Below the pieces are notes generated by a model. It made no database searches and was not told the origin of the DNA. It worked only from the letters and a program-made list of their open reading frames with translations. Source: Agromyces albus (GTDB lineage: Bacteria; Actinomycetota; Actinomycetes; Actinomycetales; Microbacteriaceae). From it: a DNA stretch of 64,000 nucleotides. Of the stretch, positions 17,404 through 25,604 are shown piece by piece; the stretch's first letter is position 1, and every line of letters starts with the position of its first letter. The translations under genes and the position numbers were made by a program. The stretch is taken from assembly GCF_004134825.1 (NCBI RefSeq), contig NZ_SDPN01000001.1, forward strand, positions 62,001 to 126,000, read 5' to 3'.

Positions 17404-18186
17404 TCAGGCGTGGGAGCTCGTCGAGGAGCCGTCGCTGCGTGCAGCCCGCCTCGGCCGGCGCTTGAACAGGCTGCGGATGCCCCACGCGGTGACGCGTACC
17501 ATCGCCTCGACCACGATCGCCGGGGTCATCTTCGATCGGCCGTGCGCTCGCTCGACGAACGTGACGGGCACCTCGGCGACCGTGAGGCCGGCCTCGCGCG
17601 CGTGCCAGAGCATGTCGACCTGGAAGCCGTAGCCGCGGGTGTGCACGTCTTCGAGCCGGATGCGGCGCAGCGCGTCGGCCCGGAACGCGCGATAGCCGGC
17701 GGTCGCGTCGCGGGTGTCGAGGCGCAGCACGGCGCGGGCGTAGGCGCTCCCCCAGCGGGAGAGCAGCTCGCGGTGACGCGGCCAGTTCTCGATGGAGCCG
17801 CCCGGGATCCACCTCGACCCGATGACGAGATCGGCGCGGCCCGCGGCATCCGTCGCCTCGAGCCGTTCGAGCAGCCGCGGCAACTGCTCGGGCAGGTGCG
17901 AGCCGTCGGCGTCGAGCTGCACGATCGGATCGAATCCGCGCTCGAGCGCCCACGCGAAGGCCTCGAGGTATGCGGCGCCGAGGCCGTCTTTCGCGGTGCG
18001 GTGCAGCACCTGCACGGCCGGATCGCCCGCTGCGAGCTGGTCGGCGAGGTCGCCCGTTCCGTCTGGTGACGAGTCGTCGACCACGAGCACGGATGCCGCA
18101 GGCACCGCAGCGCGAACCCGGGCCACGGTGTCGGCGAGGTTCTCGCGCTCGTTGTACGTCGGGATGACCACGAGGGGCCGCGACAT
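17404..18186 (-). CDS. Glycosyltransferase family 2, polyprenol monophosphomannose synthase-like
   Basis: A 260-residue GT-A enzyme that resembles dolichol-phosphate mannose synthase and the catalytic domain of mycobacterial Ppm1, which transfer mannose from GDP-mannose to polyprenyl phosphate on the cytoplasmic side of the membrane. Visible motifs: VIPTYNERENL, VVDDSSPDGTG, QLDADGSH (metal-binding DxD), GSRWIPGG, and EVPVTFVERAHGRSKM. The C-terminus is basic (FKRRPRRAARSDG) and without membrane helices, as in stand-alone bacterial enzymes. Product would feed lipoglycan or protein mannosylation. Confidence 0.88.
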   Translation of the reverse strand: MSRPLVVIPTYNERENLADTVARVRAAVPAASVLVVDDSSPDGTGDLADQLAAGDPAVQVLHRTAKDGLGAAYLEAFAWALERGFDPIVQLDADGSHLPEQLPRLLERLEATDAAGRADLVIGSRWIPGGSIENWPRHRELLSRWGSAYARAVLRLDTRDATAGYRAFRADALRRIRLEDVHTRGYGFQVDMLWHAREAGLTVAEVPVTFVERAHGRSKMTPAIVVEAMVRVTAWGIRSLFKRRPRRAARSDGSSTSSHA

Positions 18187-18291
18187 CCGTTCTCCCCTCG
18201 ATGCGTGCTCGGACCATCGTATGGGGCGAGGCAGGAGTGCGGCTGCGCGCAGTCGACGGCGAGGGCGCCTCCCCGTTGCCGAGGCCCTGCC

Positions 18292-18885
18292 TCAGCTTCG
18301 CTGGAGTGACGCCATCGCAGCCGCCGTCATGAGCTCCGCTGCTGCGTCGTCGTCGAGCCCCTCGCGCGCCAGGCGGCGCCAGGTCCAGAAGTCGAGTCCC
18401 AGTCGGACGAGTGCTCGGCGTTCCGCACTCTCGCCCAACCCGATCGCGAGCGTGTCGGCGAGCTGATCGAGCCGCGCATCCGCAGTGCGTCGCATCAAGG
18501 AATCGAGCGACGGCACGGAGCCGCGGTCGCGCTGGACCTTCTCGGCCATCGGCTCGGTCTCGCGGTACCAGCCGTACTGAGCGCGGAAGACGGAGCGAAC
18601 CCGTTCGGCCGGATCGTCGGCTGCAAGGGCGGTGGCGACATCGGGGAGGGGATGCAGCTGCATCCAGTGCGCCTGGCATGCACCGAAGAGGCCGGTGTCG
18701 TCGGGGAAGTGGTTGTAGACCGTGAGCCGCTGCACGCCCGCCCGACGGGCGACTTCGGCAACCGTGGTGAGCGCCGGCCCCACCTCGGTGTGCAGTTCTA
18801 CCGTGGCGGCCACGATGCGCTCTCGCGTCTGCTGCTGGGCTGCGGCTCGAGACTTGAGCTCGTATTTCCGCTTTTCGATTGACAT
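18292..18885 (-). CDS. TetR-family regulator
   Basis: A 197-residue regulator with a helix-turn-helix at about 20-66 (TVAEVARRAGVQRLTVYNHFPDDTGLF). In-frame starts also exist 21 bases upstream and further; the chosen one keeps the promoter gap to the divergent cupin gene free. The C-terminal part contains LDFWTWRRLAREGL, common in actinobacterial TetR proteins. It probably regulates the divergent cupin. Confidence 0.85.
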   Translation of the reverse strand: MSIEKRKYELKSRAAAQQQTRERIVAATVELHTEVGPALTTVAEVARRAGVQRLTVYNHFPDDTGLFGACQAHWMQLHPLPDVATALAADDPAERVRSVFRAQYGWYRETEPMAEKVQRDRGSVPSLDSLMRRTADARLDQLADTLAIGLGESAERRALVRLGLDFWTWRRLAREGLDDDAAAELMTAAAMASLQRS

Positions 18886-18947
18886 GGTGTTCACCGATGT
18901 TAGCATGAAGAATCGATTAACGCTCTGTTCATTGAAAGAGGGCAATC

Positions 18948-19457
18948 ATGCTGACCACACAGGCACGGGTTCTTCGAGCCGACGAGGGCAAGCTCGCCCA
19001 GCTCGGCTCGATCGGAGTTCGCTTCATCGTCGATTCGGTCGACTCGGGCGGGGCGTTCTCGCTGGTCGAGCATCCGATCCCGCCGCGCAAGCTCGCGGCG
19101 CCGCTGCATCGGCATCACCGTGAAGACGAGTACACCGTCGTTCTGTCCGGCGAGATCGGCGTGCTGCTGGGTGACGACGTGGTGTTCGGCGCACCCGGTG
19201 ATGTGATCTTCAAGCCGCGTGGGCAATGGCACACGTTCTGGAACGCGGGCTCCGAGCCGGCTCTGGTGCTGGAGATCATCTCGCCGGCTGGTTTCGAGGC
19301 CTACTTCCAGCAGTTCAGCGACCTGCTCGCCGCAGAGGGTTCACCGCCTGACCCCGTGAAGGCGGGAGAGATCGCGGGCCGTTTCGGGCTCGAGCTCGAC
19401 TTGGCGAGCATCCCTCGTTTGACCGCCGAGCACGGGCTGACCTTCGGCAGGGATTGA
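18948..19457 (+). CDS. Cupin-domain protein (quercetin-dioxygenase-like)
   Basis: A 169-residue single-domain cupin. Cupin motif 1 (PLHRHHREDEYTVVLSGEIG, about 52-71) supplies His-His-Glu metal ligands; motif 2 (GDVIFKPRGQWHTFWNAG, about 84-101) supplies the last His. The metal site is therefore intact, which allows an oxygenase or isomerase activity, but the substrate is not evident. GAGGG precedes the ATG. Divergent from a TetR gene. Confidence 0.85.
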   Translation: MLTTQARVLRADEGKLAQLGSIGVRFIVDSVDSGGAFSLVEHPIPPRKLAAPLHRHHREDEYTVVLSGEIGVLLGDDVVFGAPGDVIFKPRGQWHTFWNAGSEPALVLEIISPAGFEAYFQQFSDLLAAEGSPPDPVKAGEIAGRFGLELDLASIPRLTAEHGLTFGRD

Positions 19458-19619
19458 CGCGTGTCGCGTGCCGGGTCGCCCTCACCGGTTCCCCTCAGCT
19501 CGGGCGGCCCGAATTTCCCCGGAGCACGTTCTGCGACGCTGCTCGTGAGGTCACCATACTCCCGACTGCGAGAGCGAGGGGCTGAATATGAGCCGTTCTC
19601 GCTATCGAATCCGGTCGAT

Positions 19620-19638
19620 GCCCACTCCAGAGGTGGGC
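19620..19638. other. Hairpin GCCCAC-N7-GTGGGC
   Basis: A 6-base perfect stem in the 217-base gap between the cupin gene and the convergent RidA gene. It could act as a terminator for either gene but lacks a T-run. The rest of the gap shows no gene. Confidence 0.4.
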
Positions 19639-19674
19639 ACACGCCGAGACAATCGCGCGATCGCGCACCCCTCG

Positions 19675-20061
19675 TCAGGTCGCCGCCATCGCCTCGACCT
19701 CGAGTTTCCATCCCGGCTCGAGCAAGCGGGCGCAGAGCACGGTTCGAGGCACCTGCAGCTCACCGAGGTGGCGACGCAGGATGCGCACGTTCGCCTCGTC
19801 GTACTCGGGCTCAGCCAGGTAGAAGCGCAGCGAGATGAGATTGCTGAAGTCCATCTCGGCGGCGGCCAGGGCTGTGCGCAGATGGCTCCAGATCAGCTCT
19901 GCCTGCTCATCGAAGCTCTCGGGCATCGTGACGCCGTCGGCTTCGTAGCCGTTCAGGCCGGCGATCACGAGAAGTCGCGAGTCGCCGCGCACCTCGGTGG
20001 CGTGGCTGTACGAGTGATAGGGCGGATACATGGCGGACGGGTTGTGCCTGACGATGCTCAC
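19675..20061 (-). CDS. RidA/YjgF family protein
   Basis: A 128-residue Rid-fold protein, normally a homotrimer that hydrolyses reactive enamines or imines formed by PLP enzymes. The C-terminal signature VPRTVLCARLLEPGWKLEVEAMA keeps the Arg that binds the substrate carboxylate in active RidA proteins. It lies 45 bases downstream of the alpha/beta hydrolase stop on the same strand. Confidence 0.85.
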   Translation of the reverse strand: MSIVRHNPSAMYPPYHSYSHATEVRGDSRLLVIAGLNGYEADGVTMPESFDEQAELIWSHLRTALAAAEMDFSNLISLRFYLAEPEYDEANVRILRRHLGELQVPRTVLCARLLEPGWKLEVEAMAAT

Positions 20062-20106
20062 GTGACGAGGCTAGGCCCAACCGCCGACGGCCACTCGTCG
20101 AGTGGC

Positions 20107-20805
20107 TCAGGACGCCTCGGCCATCCACGACAGCACCAGCTCACGGGTTGCTTCGGGGGTGTCGTAGTGCGGGGAGTGTCCTGCGCCCGGCACCACGCGA
20201 TAGTCGATGTGCGGCGCTCGCTCGGCGATCGCCTTGGCATCGGCCGGGTCGAGCATCGTGTACACCTGCGGATCGCCGCTGACCACGAGAGTCGGGACGC
20301 CAAGACTGCCGGCGGCCTCCGTCAGGTCCCAGCGGCCGGTGTCAGTGAACGTGCGGGTGACCGCCTCGGGATCGACCTGGGCGATCGATCCCAGCTTCGC
20401 GTCGATGTCGCGCGGATCCCAGTGCGGCTTCTCCGCCTCGAGCTGCGGACGGGTGAGCGCGAGCTCCGCGCGCTGGTCGGCGATGATCGCCGGCTCCTCC
20501 TCGGCCGGGATCCGCCACACCGGCTCGAGCAGCACGAGCCGAGCCGCCCAGCGTGAATCCGCCGCCGCGACGATGGTCGCGGCACTGGCCCCGAGAGAGT
20601 GCGCGACTACCGCATCCCACGGCCCGGTCGCCGCGAGGTCGGATGCATACGATGGCAGCGCGTAGTCGTCTGCCGGGCGTTGCCCGCCATGCCCTCGCAG
20701 CGCGAACGCCTCGGTCGTCCATCCGGCCTCCTCGAGCCAGTGCCTGACTCGCCACAACCCTGCTGGGCTCGAACTCAGACCGTGGATGAGGAGTACGCGG
20801 CGCAT
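20107..20805 (-). CDS. Alpha/beta hydrolase
   Basis: A 232-residue hydrolase. LLIHGLSSSP is the oxyanion strand, AHSLGAS the nucleophile elbow (Ser about residue 90), SGDPQVYTML supplies the acid region and GAGHSPHYD the His. Size and style match lipase/esterase-like members of the general fold; the substrate is unknown. It begins 135 bases downstream of the glycosylase-like gene on the same strand and is followed by the RidA gene. Confidence 0.85.
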   Translation of the reverse strand: MRRVLLIHGLSSSPAGLWRVRHWLEEAGWTTEAFALRGHGGQRPADDYALPSYASDLAATGPWDAVVAHSLGASAATIVAAADSRWAARLVLLEPVWRIPAEEEPAIIADQRAELALTRPQLEAEKPHWDPRDIDAKLGSIAQVDPEAVTRTFTDTGRWDLTEAAGSLGVPTLVVSGDPQVYTMLDPADAKAIAERAPHIDYRVVPGAGHSPHYDTPEATRELVLSWMAEAS

Positions 20806-20940
20806 GTCGCCAAGCTAATCGAGCAGAAGGGTCATCCGACCGTCAGTGCCAGTGCTTTGGCGGGATATTGCCGTGGCTCGGCGCGAAATCGGCGAAGCCC
20901 CAGCGCAAGAGGTCGAGGTGACCGAGCGTCGCCGCTCGGA

Positions 20941-21597
20941 TCAGGCGATGATGCCCTCGGCGAGCAGCTCGTGCAGCCCGCGAGCGAACTTCTCGCGGCC
21001 GCCGTGGGCAGGGTGCCGCACACGTGGCACCGTGAGTCCGCTTCGCACGATGCTGCGATGGGCCACGTTCCCGACCGCAACGACCGTGCGGATCGAGAAG
21101 AGGTCCTGCAACGCCAGCCAGGACCACGACCATTCCGCCGCCTCCGCCGGCGAGGGTGTTCGGTTCGACAGAGGGTTGCCTGCGCGATGCGGATGCAGCG
21201 GGTAGGCGCTCCACAACACCGGGAGGAAGTCGAGCTCCACGAGCGTGCGCCACATCACCGTCGCCGTCGGCTCGGCGGCGACCAGCGGGAGCTCGTTGGG
21301 CACCTCGTACCCGTTGGCGGCCCCGAGCAGACCGAAATGCCCGATTCCCTGCTGCAGGATCGCGGTGTTCGTGAACGGCACGCCCGTGATGCGCATCCCG
21401 CGATATCCGGGCGCCTCCCCCACGAGCAGCACCGTCGGCCGACGCTCGGCGAGCTGGTGGAGGTACAACCCCAGGTTCCGACGCCGGATCGCATTGTTCG
21501 GGTTCGAGAAGGCGAATTGGTTCACGCTGTTCGGGCCGGCGGGGCTCGTTGCCAGCCGCTCGATGAAGGCGTCGATCGTCACGGTTGGCACGGTCAC
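20941..21597 (-). CDS. Uracil-DNA glycosylase superfamily protein
   Basis: A 218-residue member of the UDG superfamily, which removes uracil or deaminated bases from DNA. Motif 1 reads LLVGEAPGYRGMRITGVPFTN (about 57-77) and motif 2 VRHPAHGG (about 192-199). The protein has no cysteines, so it cannot hold the Fe-S cluster of family 4/5 enzymes. It overlaps the upstream CGNR gene by 4 bases (GTGA-type coupling), an unusual partner. Confidence 0.82.
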   Translation of the reverse strand: MTVPTVTIDAFIERLATSPAGPNSVNQFAFSNPNNAIRRRNLGLYLHQLAERRPTVLLVGEAPGYRGMRITGVPFTNTAILQQGIGHFGLLGAANGYEVPNELPLVAAEPTATVMWRTLVELDFLPVLWSAYPLHPHRAGNPLSNRTPSPAEAAEWSWSWLALQDLFSIRTVVAVGNVAHRSIVRSGLTVPRVRHPAHGGREKFARGLHELLAEGIIA

Positions 21598-22190
21598 GTG
21601 GTCGCTTGCGGCCGTCCCTTACGAGCGGCATAGGCCTTCTGCATCTTGACGATGTTGCCGCAACCGGCCATGGTGCACCATCGGCTTGATCGGTTGCGCG
21701 AATGGTCGTAGTACGCCCAGCGGCAGGAGTCGCGCGCGCACGCCTTCAGCCGAGCCCACGTGCCGTCTTCGGTCGACTGGCGAACGGCATCGAGCATGCC
21801 GGCGAGCGCGCCTCGAACCGGCTCGGTGCTCGCCGGCACGAGCCCGAAGCTCTCCGACTCGCCGAACGACACCCGCACCGGCAGTTCCTCGAGTGCTTCG
21901 TTGAGTCGCCGAATGGATGACTCGTCGGCATCATGGCCGGCGTGCAGCTCGAGCACGCCGCGCAATCCCTCGCGCAACTGCTTCGCGAACGCGAGGTCTT
22001 CCGGCGTCGCCGTGACGGCCGATTTCAGGAGCCCGCGAACGGCCAGCCAGTTGCTGAGATCGCTCGGCTCCTTCAGGCGTTCGTCGTCGAGTTGGTACTC
22101 GATCGTGTTCACGAAGTCCCGAACGAGCCGGAGGGCCGGCGGGATGACTTCGTCTTCCTTCTGAAACGCAAGATCCGTTTGCCCGCCCAT
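21594..22190 (-). CDS. CGNR zinc-finger / ABATE-domain regulator
   Basis: A 198-residue protein with an N-terminal ABATE (ligand-sensing) domain and a C-terminal CGNR zinc finger: CARDSCRWAYYDHSRNRSSRWC followed by GCGNIVKMQKAYAARKG, four cysteines intact. CGNR proteins are presumed DNA-binding regulators related to stress. It overlaps the glycosylase-like gene, and its own start codon lies inside the TAACACC box cluster, which points to self-repression. Confidence 0.9.
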   Translation of the reverse strand: MGGQTDLAFQKEDEVIPPALRLVRDFVNTIEYQLDDERLKEPSDLSNWLAVRGLLKSAVTATPEDLAFAKQLREGLRGVLELHAGHDADESSIRRLNEALEELPVRVSFGESESFGLVPASTEPVRGALAGMLDAVRQSTEDGTWARLKACARDSCRWAYYDHSRNRSSRWCTMAGCGNIVKMQKAYAARKGRPQATT

Positions 22191-22270
22191 AACACCAGCG
22201 TAACCCCTTGACAGGTGTTACGACCAGCGGCAGTGTTAATAACACCAGTAACTGTAGTTCAGTGGTGTTA
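22190..22270. promoter_or_regulatory. Cluster of TAACACC/GGTGTTA boxes
   Basis: Boxes at 22190-22196 (TAACACC), 22214-22220 (GGTGTTA), 22233-22246 (GTGTTA-A-TAACACC, a full palindrome) and 22264-22270 (GGTGTTA). They fill the gap between the CGNR gene and a small divergent gene. Likely operator array for the CGNR protein. Confidence 0.75.
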
Positions 22271-22288
22271 TGAGACGGAGGCTGGAAG

Positions 22289-22510
22289 ATGTCAGGATTC
22301 GACGAAGCCAGCGAATACGACGCGCCATTCCCCAAGGCGAGTGCACGTGCGAACGAGCACGGGGCGCAGAATCCCGCGAGATCCCACCTGCTGCGGTTCG
22401 CCGAGTGGCGTTCCAGGCGACGCGCAACCAGGGCCGAGCGACGCGCCGCCAGGCAAGAGGAGTGGACCGACCAGATTCCACCGTGGTCGTTCGGCATCCT
22501 GCACAGGTGA
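22289..22510 (+). CDS. Small basic hypothetical protein
   Basis: A 73-residue frame that starts 18 bases after the last GGTGTTA box with GGAGGCTGGAAG upstream. The product is rich in Arg and Ala in the middle (WRSRRRATRAERRAARQEEW), likely one amphipathic helix, and ends PPWSFGILHR. No family recognised. The operator array and ribosome-binding site support a real gene; lack of a known domain keeps confidence moderate. Confidence 0.5.
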   Translation: MSGFDEASEYDAPFPKASARANEHGAQNPARSHLLRFAEWRSRRRATRAERRAARQEEWTDQIPPWSFGILHR

Positions 22511-22540
22511 GCGGATGGCGCACCCGCGCCGTGCGCCCGA

Positions 22541-23710
22541 TCAGCCGTCGGCGACGGCCCCCGCGCGCGCGACCTCGCCGAGCCAGCCGAGGCTCGGCTT
22601 GGGCAGGCGCTCGAAGGTGCGCGGGTCCCAGCCGATGAGCCCGAACGTCGGCGTGAAGCTCCCCCACTCGTAGTTGTCGAGCGCGCTCCAGTGCAGGTAC
22701 CCCTGCACGTCGATGCCGTCGGAGATCGCGGATGCCACCGCGCCGAGCGCGCCCCGCGTGTAGTCGATGCGGCGAGCGTCGTCGGCCGTGGCGATGCCGT
22801 TCTCGGTGACGTACACCGGCAGCCCGTTGCGGGCCCAGGAGTTGCGGATGCCGTCGCCGATGGCGGGCGGGTAGTACTCCCAGCCGGTGAGCGTGCGCTC
22901 CGCGTCATCCGGAATCGGCAACGGCCCGTCTGCCCCGATCTTCGTGCGCGTGTAGGCCTGCACGCCGACCCAGTCGTCACCGGATGCCGCGTCGAGGAAC
23001 ACGTCTTCACGCGACCGGCCGTACTCCGCCGCGACCTGCTCGGCCCCGGGCTCGGCCTGGTAGGCCTGCGTCGCGATCGACCAGCCCGCGCGGCTGCCAG
23101 CGCCGCGCACGAGCTCGACGGCGCGTTTGTGCGCGTCGACGAGCCGATCGGTCACGTGCGGCACGCCCGGCGGCAGCCCGATCGACGGGAACCCCACGGC
23201 CGGATCGGCGAGCACCGAGACCATGTTCGGCTCGTTGATCGTGCACACGAGGTCGACGTCGTCGAGGATCGGCAGCGCGGCCTCGACGAACCGCGCGAAG
23301 CGGTCGACCGAGGCATCCGTCAGCCAACCGCCCTCACGTGCGAACCACGCCGGATTCGTGAAGTGATGCAGCGTCACGATCGGCTCGAGGCCGAGCCCGC
23401 GAGCGGTGTCGACCATGCGCCGGTAGTGGTCGATCATCGCCCGTGAGACGAACCCCTGCTCGGGCTCGATGCGCGCCCACTCGATGCTGAAGCGGTAGGC
23501 GTTCAGCCCGGCCCCTGCGAGCAGCGCCATGTCCTCGGGATAGCGGTGGAAGCTGTCGGCGGCGTCGCCCGACGGCGTCTCGACCGGCGCGCCGGGCAAG
23601 TGACCGTGCTCGCGTTGCCACCAGTCGGAGTTGACGTTGTTGCCCTCGATCTGATGGGCGGCGGTCGAGGCGCCCCAGAGGAAGCCGTCGGGGAAGCGGA
23701 TGTCTGCCAT
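22541..23710 (-). CDS. Glycoside hydrolase family 1 beta-glucosidase
   Basis: A 389-residue GH1 barrel. The N-terminal FLWGASTAAHQIEGN, acid/base Glu in CTINEPN (E160) and nucleophile Glu in YVTENG (E303) are all present. It is shorter than the usual 440-480 residues, mainly in loop regions. No signal peptide: intracellular cleavage of imported beta-glucosides. Last gene of the ABC operon, 55 bases after the second permease, with three 12-base direct repeats in that gap. GGAGGG precedes the ATG. Confidence 0.93.
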   Translation of the reverse strand: MADIRFPDGFLWGASTAAHQIEGNNVNSDWWQREHGHLPGAPVETPSGDAADSFHRYPEDMALLAGAGLNAYRFSIEWARIEPEQGFVSRAMIDHYRRMVDTARGLGLEPIVTLHHFTNPAWFAREGGWLTDASVDRFARFVEAALPILDDVDLVCTINEPNMVSVLADPAVGFPSIGLPPGVPHVTDRLVDAHKRAVELVRGAGSRAGWSIATQAYQAEPGAEQVAAEYGRSREDVFLDAASGDDWVGVQAYTRTKIGADGPLPIPDDAERTLTGWEYYPPAIGDGIRNSWARNGLPVYVTENGIATADDARRIDYTRGALGAVASAISDGIDVQGYLHWSALDNYEWGSFTPTFGLIGWDPRTFERLPKPSLGWLGEVARAGAVADG

Positions 23711-23727
23711 CCAGCCCTCCTTCACTT

Positions 23728-23763
23728 GGATCGAAACGTGGATCGGAACGTGGATCGGATCGA
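23728..23763. repeat. Three tandem 12-base repeats (GGATCGRAACGT)
   Basis: GGATCGAAACGT, GGATCGGAACGT and GGATCGGATCGA lie head to tail just upstream of the GH1 start, inside the operon. They may be a polymorphic spacer, an RNA-processing or repressor site, or a remnant; no palindrome is seen. Confidence 0.7.
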
Positions 23764-23765
23764 AA

Positions 23766-24677
23766 TCACTTGATTCCCGTAAGCGCGATGCCCTGCACGA
23801 AGTAACGCTGCAGCACCACGAAGATGAGCAGCACGGGCACGACCACGACGACCGCACCGGCCATCATGAGCCCGTACTGCGCCGCGTTCTGGCCCACCGA
23901 ATACAGCGCGAGCGCCACCGGCAGGGTGTACTTGTCTTCGCTCGTGGCCACGACGAGCGGCCAGAGGAAGTTGTTCCAGCTCCCGAGGAACGTCAGGATC
24001 GTGAGCGTCGCGACCGCCGGGCCGCACAGCGGCATGATCACGCTGAGGAAGGTGCGCCACTCCCCCGCACCGTCGATGCGCGCCGCCTCGATGATGTCGT
24101 CGGGCAGGCTCAGCATGAACTGGCGCATCAGGAACACCCCGAGCGGGGTGATCAGGAACGGCAGGATCATCCCCGGGTAGGAGTTCACGAGCCCGAGGTT
24201 CGCGGTCAGCACGAACAGCGGAACGAACGTCACGACGCCCGGCACCATGAGCGTGCCGAGCACGAGCACGAAGAGCAGTTTCTTGCCACGGAACTCGAGC
24301 TTCGCGAGGGCGTAGCCCACCATCGACGAGAACACGATGTTGCCGAGCGTCACGAACACGGCGACGATGATGCTGTTCGTGAAGAACGTCGCGAAGTCGA
24401 GCCGGCCGAACAGCTGCGTGTAGTTGTCGAGGGTCGGCTCGATCGGCCAGAAGTTCGTCGGGTACTGGCGGATCTCGGCGGTGGTCTTGAACGAGCCGAG
24501 GAGCATCCACACGAACGGCATGACCATCGCGATGAGACCGAGCGTGAGCACGACGTAGAGCCACCAGCGCGGTCGCGGCCGCCGTCGACGACTGGGCGAA
24601 CCGGTCGAGGTCGAGCGAGCGGATGCCGCATCGCGGGCGGCATCCGACACCTCAGTGTCTTTCGTGGTCGCCGACAT
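23766..24677 (-). CDS. Carbohydrate ABC transporter permease (MalG type)
   Basis: A 303-residue inner-membrane permease with six hydrophobic segments and the EAA loop IEAARIDGAGEWRTFLSVIMP that contacts the ATPase. It pairs with the permease gene upstream; the two are separated by one base. No ATPase gene is in the operon, as usual for CUT1 importers in Actinobacteria that share an MsiK-like ATPase encoded elsewhere (inference). Confidence 0.95.
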   Translation of the reverse strand: MSATTKDTEVSDAARDAASARSTSTGSPSRRRRPRPRWWLYVVLTLGLIAMVMPFVWMLLGSFKTTAEIRQYPTNFWPIEPTLDNYTQLFGRLDFATFFTNSIIVAVFVTLGNIVFSSMVGYALAKLEFRGKKLLFVLVLGTLMVPGVVTFVPLFVLTANLGLVNSYPGMILPFLITPLGVFLMRQFMLSLPDDIIEAARIDGAGEWRTFLSVIMPLCGPAVATLTILTFLGSWNNFLWPLVVATSEDKYTLPVALALYSVGQNAAQYGLMMAGAVVVVVPVLLIFVVLQRYFVQGIALTGIK

Positions 24678-24678
24678 G

Positions 24679-25599
24679 TCAGTCCTTCTTTCCGAGCAGC
24701 CGGAACTGGATCAGCGACAGCGCGACGATCGCGAGGAAGAGCACGTAGCTCGCCGCGGAGGCGTACGAGTAGTTGCCGAACCCGAACTGGTTGAAGGTGT
24801 ACATCGCCGCCGACAGGGTGGCGTCGAGCGGTCCGCCGCGCGTCATCACGAACGGCTCCTCGAAGAACTGCAGGAAGCCGATTCCGGTGATGACGGCCGC
24901 GAAGAGCAGTGTGGGGCGCATCGCCGGAATCGTGATGTTACCGAAGCGCTGGAACGCGTTCGCGCCGTCGACCATCGCCGCTTCGTGGTGCTCCTTCGGC
25001 ACCCCCTGCAGGCCGGCGAGGAAGATCACCATGAGCGTGCCGATGTTGCGCCAGACAGCCATGAGGATGAGCGAGGGCAGCGCCCACGTCGTGCTCTGCA
25101 GCCAGTCAGGGCCGGCGATGCCGAACCAGCCGAGGAAGCCGTTCAGCAGCCCGTCGGGCTGGAGGATGAACCGCCAGACGATCGCGATCGCGACGATGCT
25201 CGTGACGACGGGCGCGTAGTAGCCCACCCGGAACACGGTGCGGAACTTCGCGATGCCCGTGTTGAGCGCGAGCGCGACGGCGAGCGCGACCGCCATCGTG
25301 AGCGGCACGCCGACGATCACGAACACCGCGGTGTTCAGCAGCGATCGCACGAACCTGGGGTCGCCGAAGAGCTGCGCGTAGTTCTCGAACCCCACGAAGT
25401 TCACGTTGAAGGGCGTCTGCAGGTCTCGCGTCGTGAGGTCGGTGAAGCTCATCATGAGCGACGCCACGATCGGCCCGGCCATGAACACGAGGAACAGGAT
25501 CAGGAACGGTGCAGCGAAGCCCCACGCGACGAACGTGGCGTGCCGGCTCCGACGCGACGCGCGAGCGCGCGCCGGAGCCTGCGGGACGAGGGTGGCCAT
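24679..25599 (-). CDS. Carbohydrate ABC transporter permease (MalF type)
   Basis: A 306-residue CUT1 permease with six hydrophobic segments, a basic cytoplasmic N-terminus, and EAA loop HHEAAMVDGANAFQRFGNITIPAMRP. Second gene of the operon, five bases after the binding-protein stop. Partner of the MalG-type permease. Confidence 0.95.
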   Translation of the reverse strand: MATLVPQAPARARASRRSRHATFVAWGFAAPFLILFLVFMAGPIVASLMMSFTDLTTRDLQTPFNVNFVGFENYAQLFGDPRFVRSLLNTAVFVIVGVPLTMAVALAVALALNTGIAKFRTVFRVGYYAPVVTSIVAIAIVWRFILQPDGLLNGFLGWFGIAGPDWLQSTTWALPSLILMAVWRNIGTLMVIFLAGLQGVPKEHHEAAMVDGANAFQRFGNITIPAMRPTLLFAAVITGIGFLQFFEEPFVMTRGGPLDATLSAAMYTFNQFGFGNYSYASAASYVLFLAIVALSLIQFRLLGKKD

Positions 25600-25604
25600 G
25601 ATGC

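Noticed and set aside
19590-19640. Possible tRNA or attachment-site remnant (TCGAATCCGGT plus GCCCAC/GTGGGC hairpin)
   Set aside because: No acceptor, D or anticodon arm could be placed; similarity to a T-arm is limited to about ten bases.
20806-20940. Possible remnant gene downstream of the glycosylase-like gene (GHLDLLRWGFADFAP in one minus frame)
   Set aside because: Too short, no start and no recognised family.
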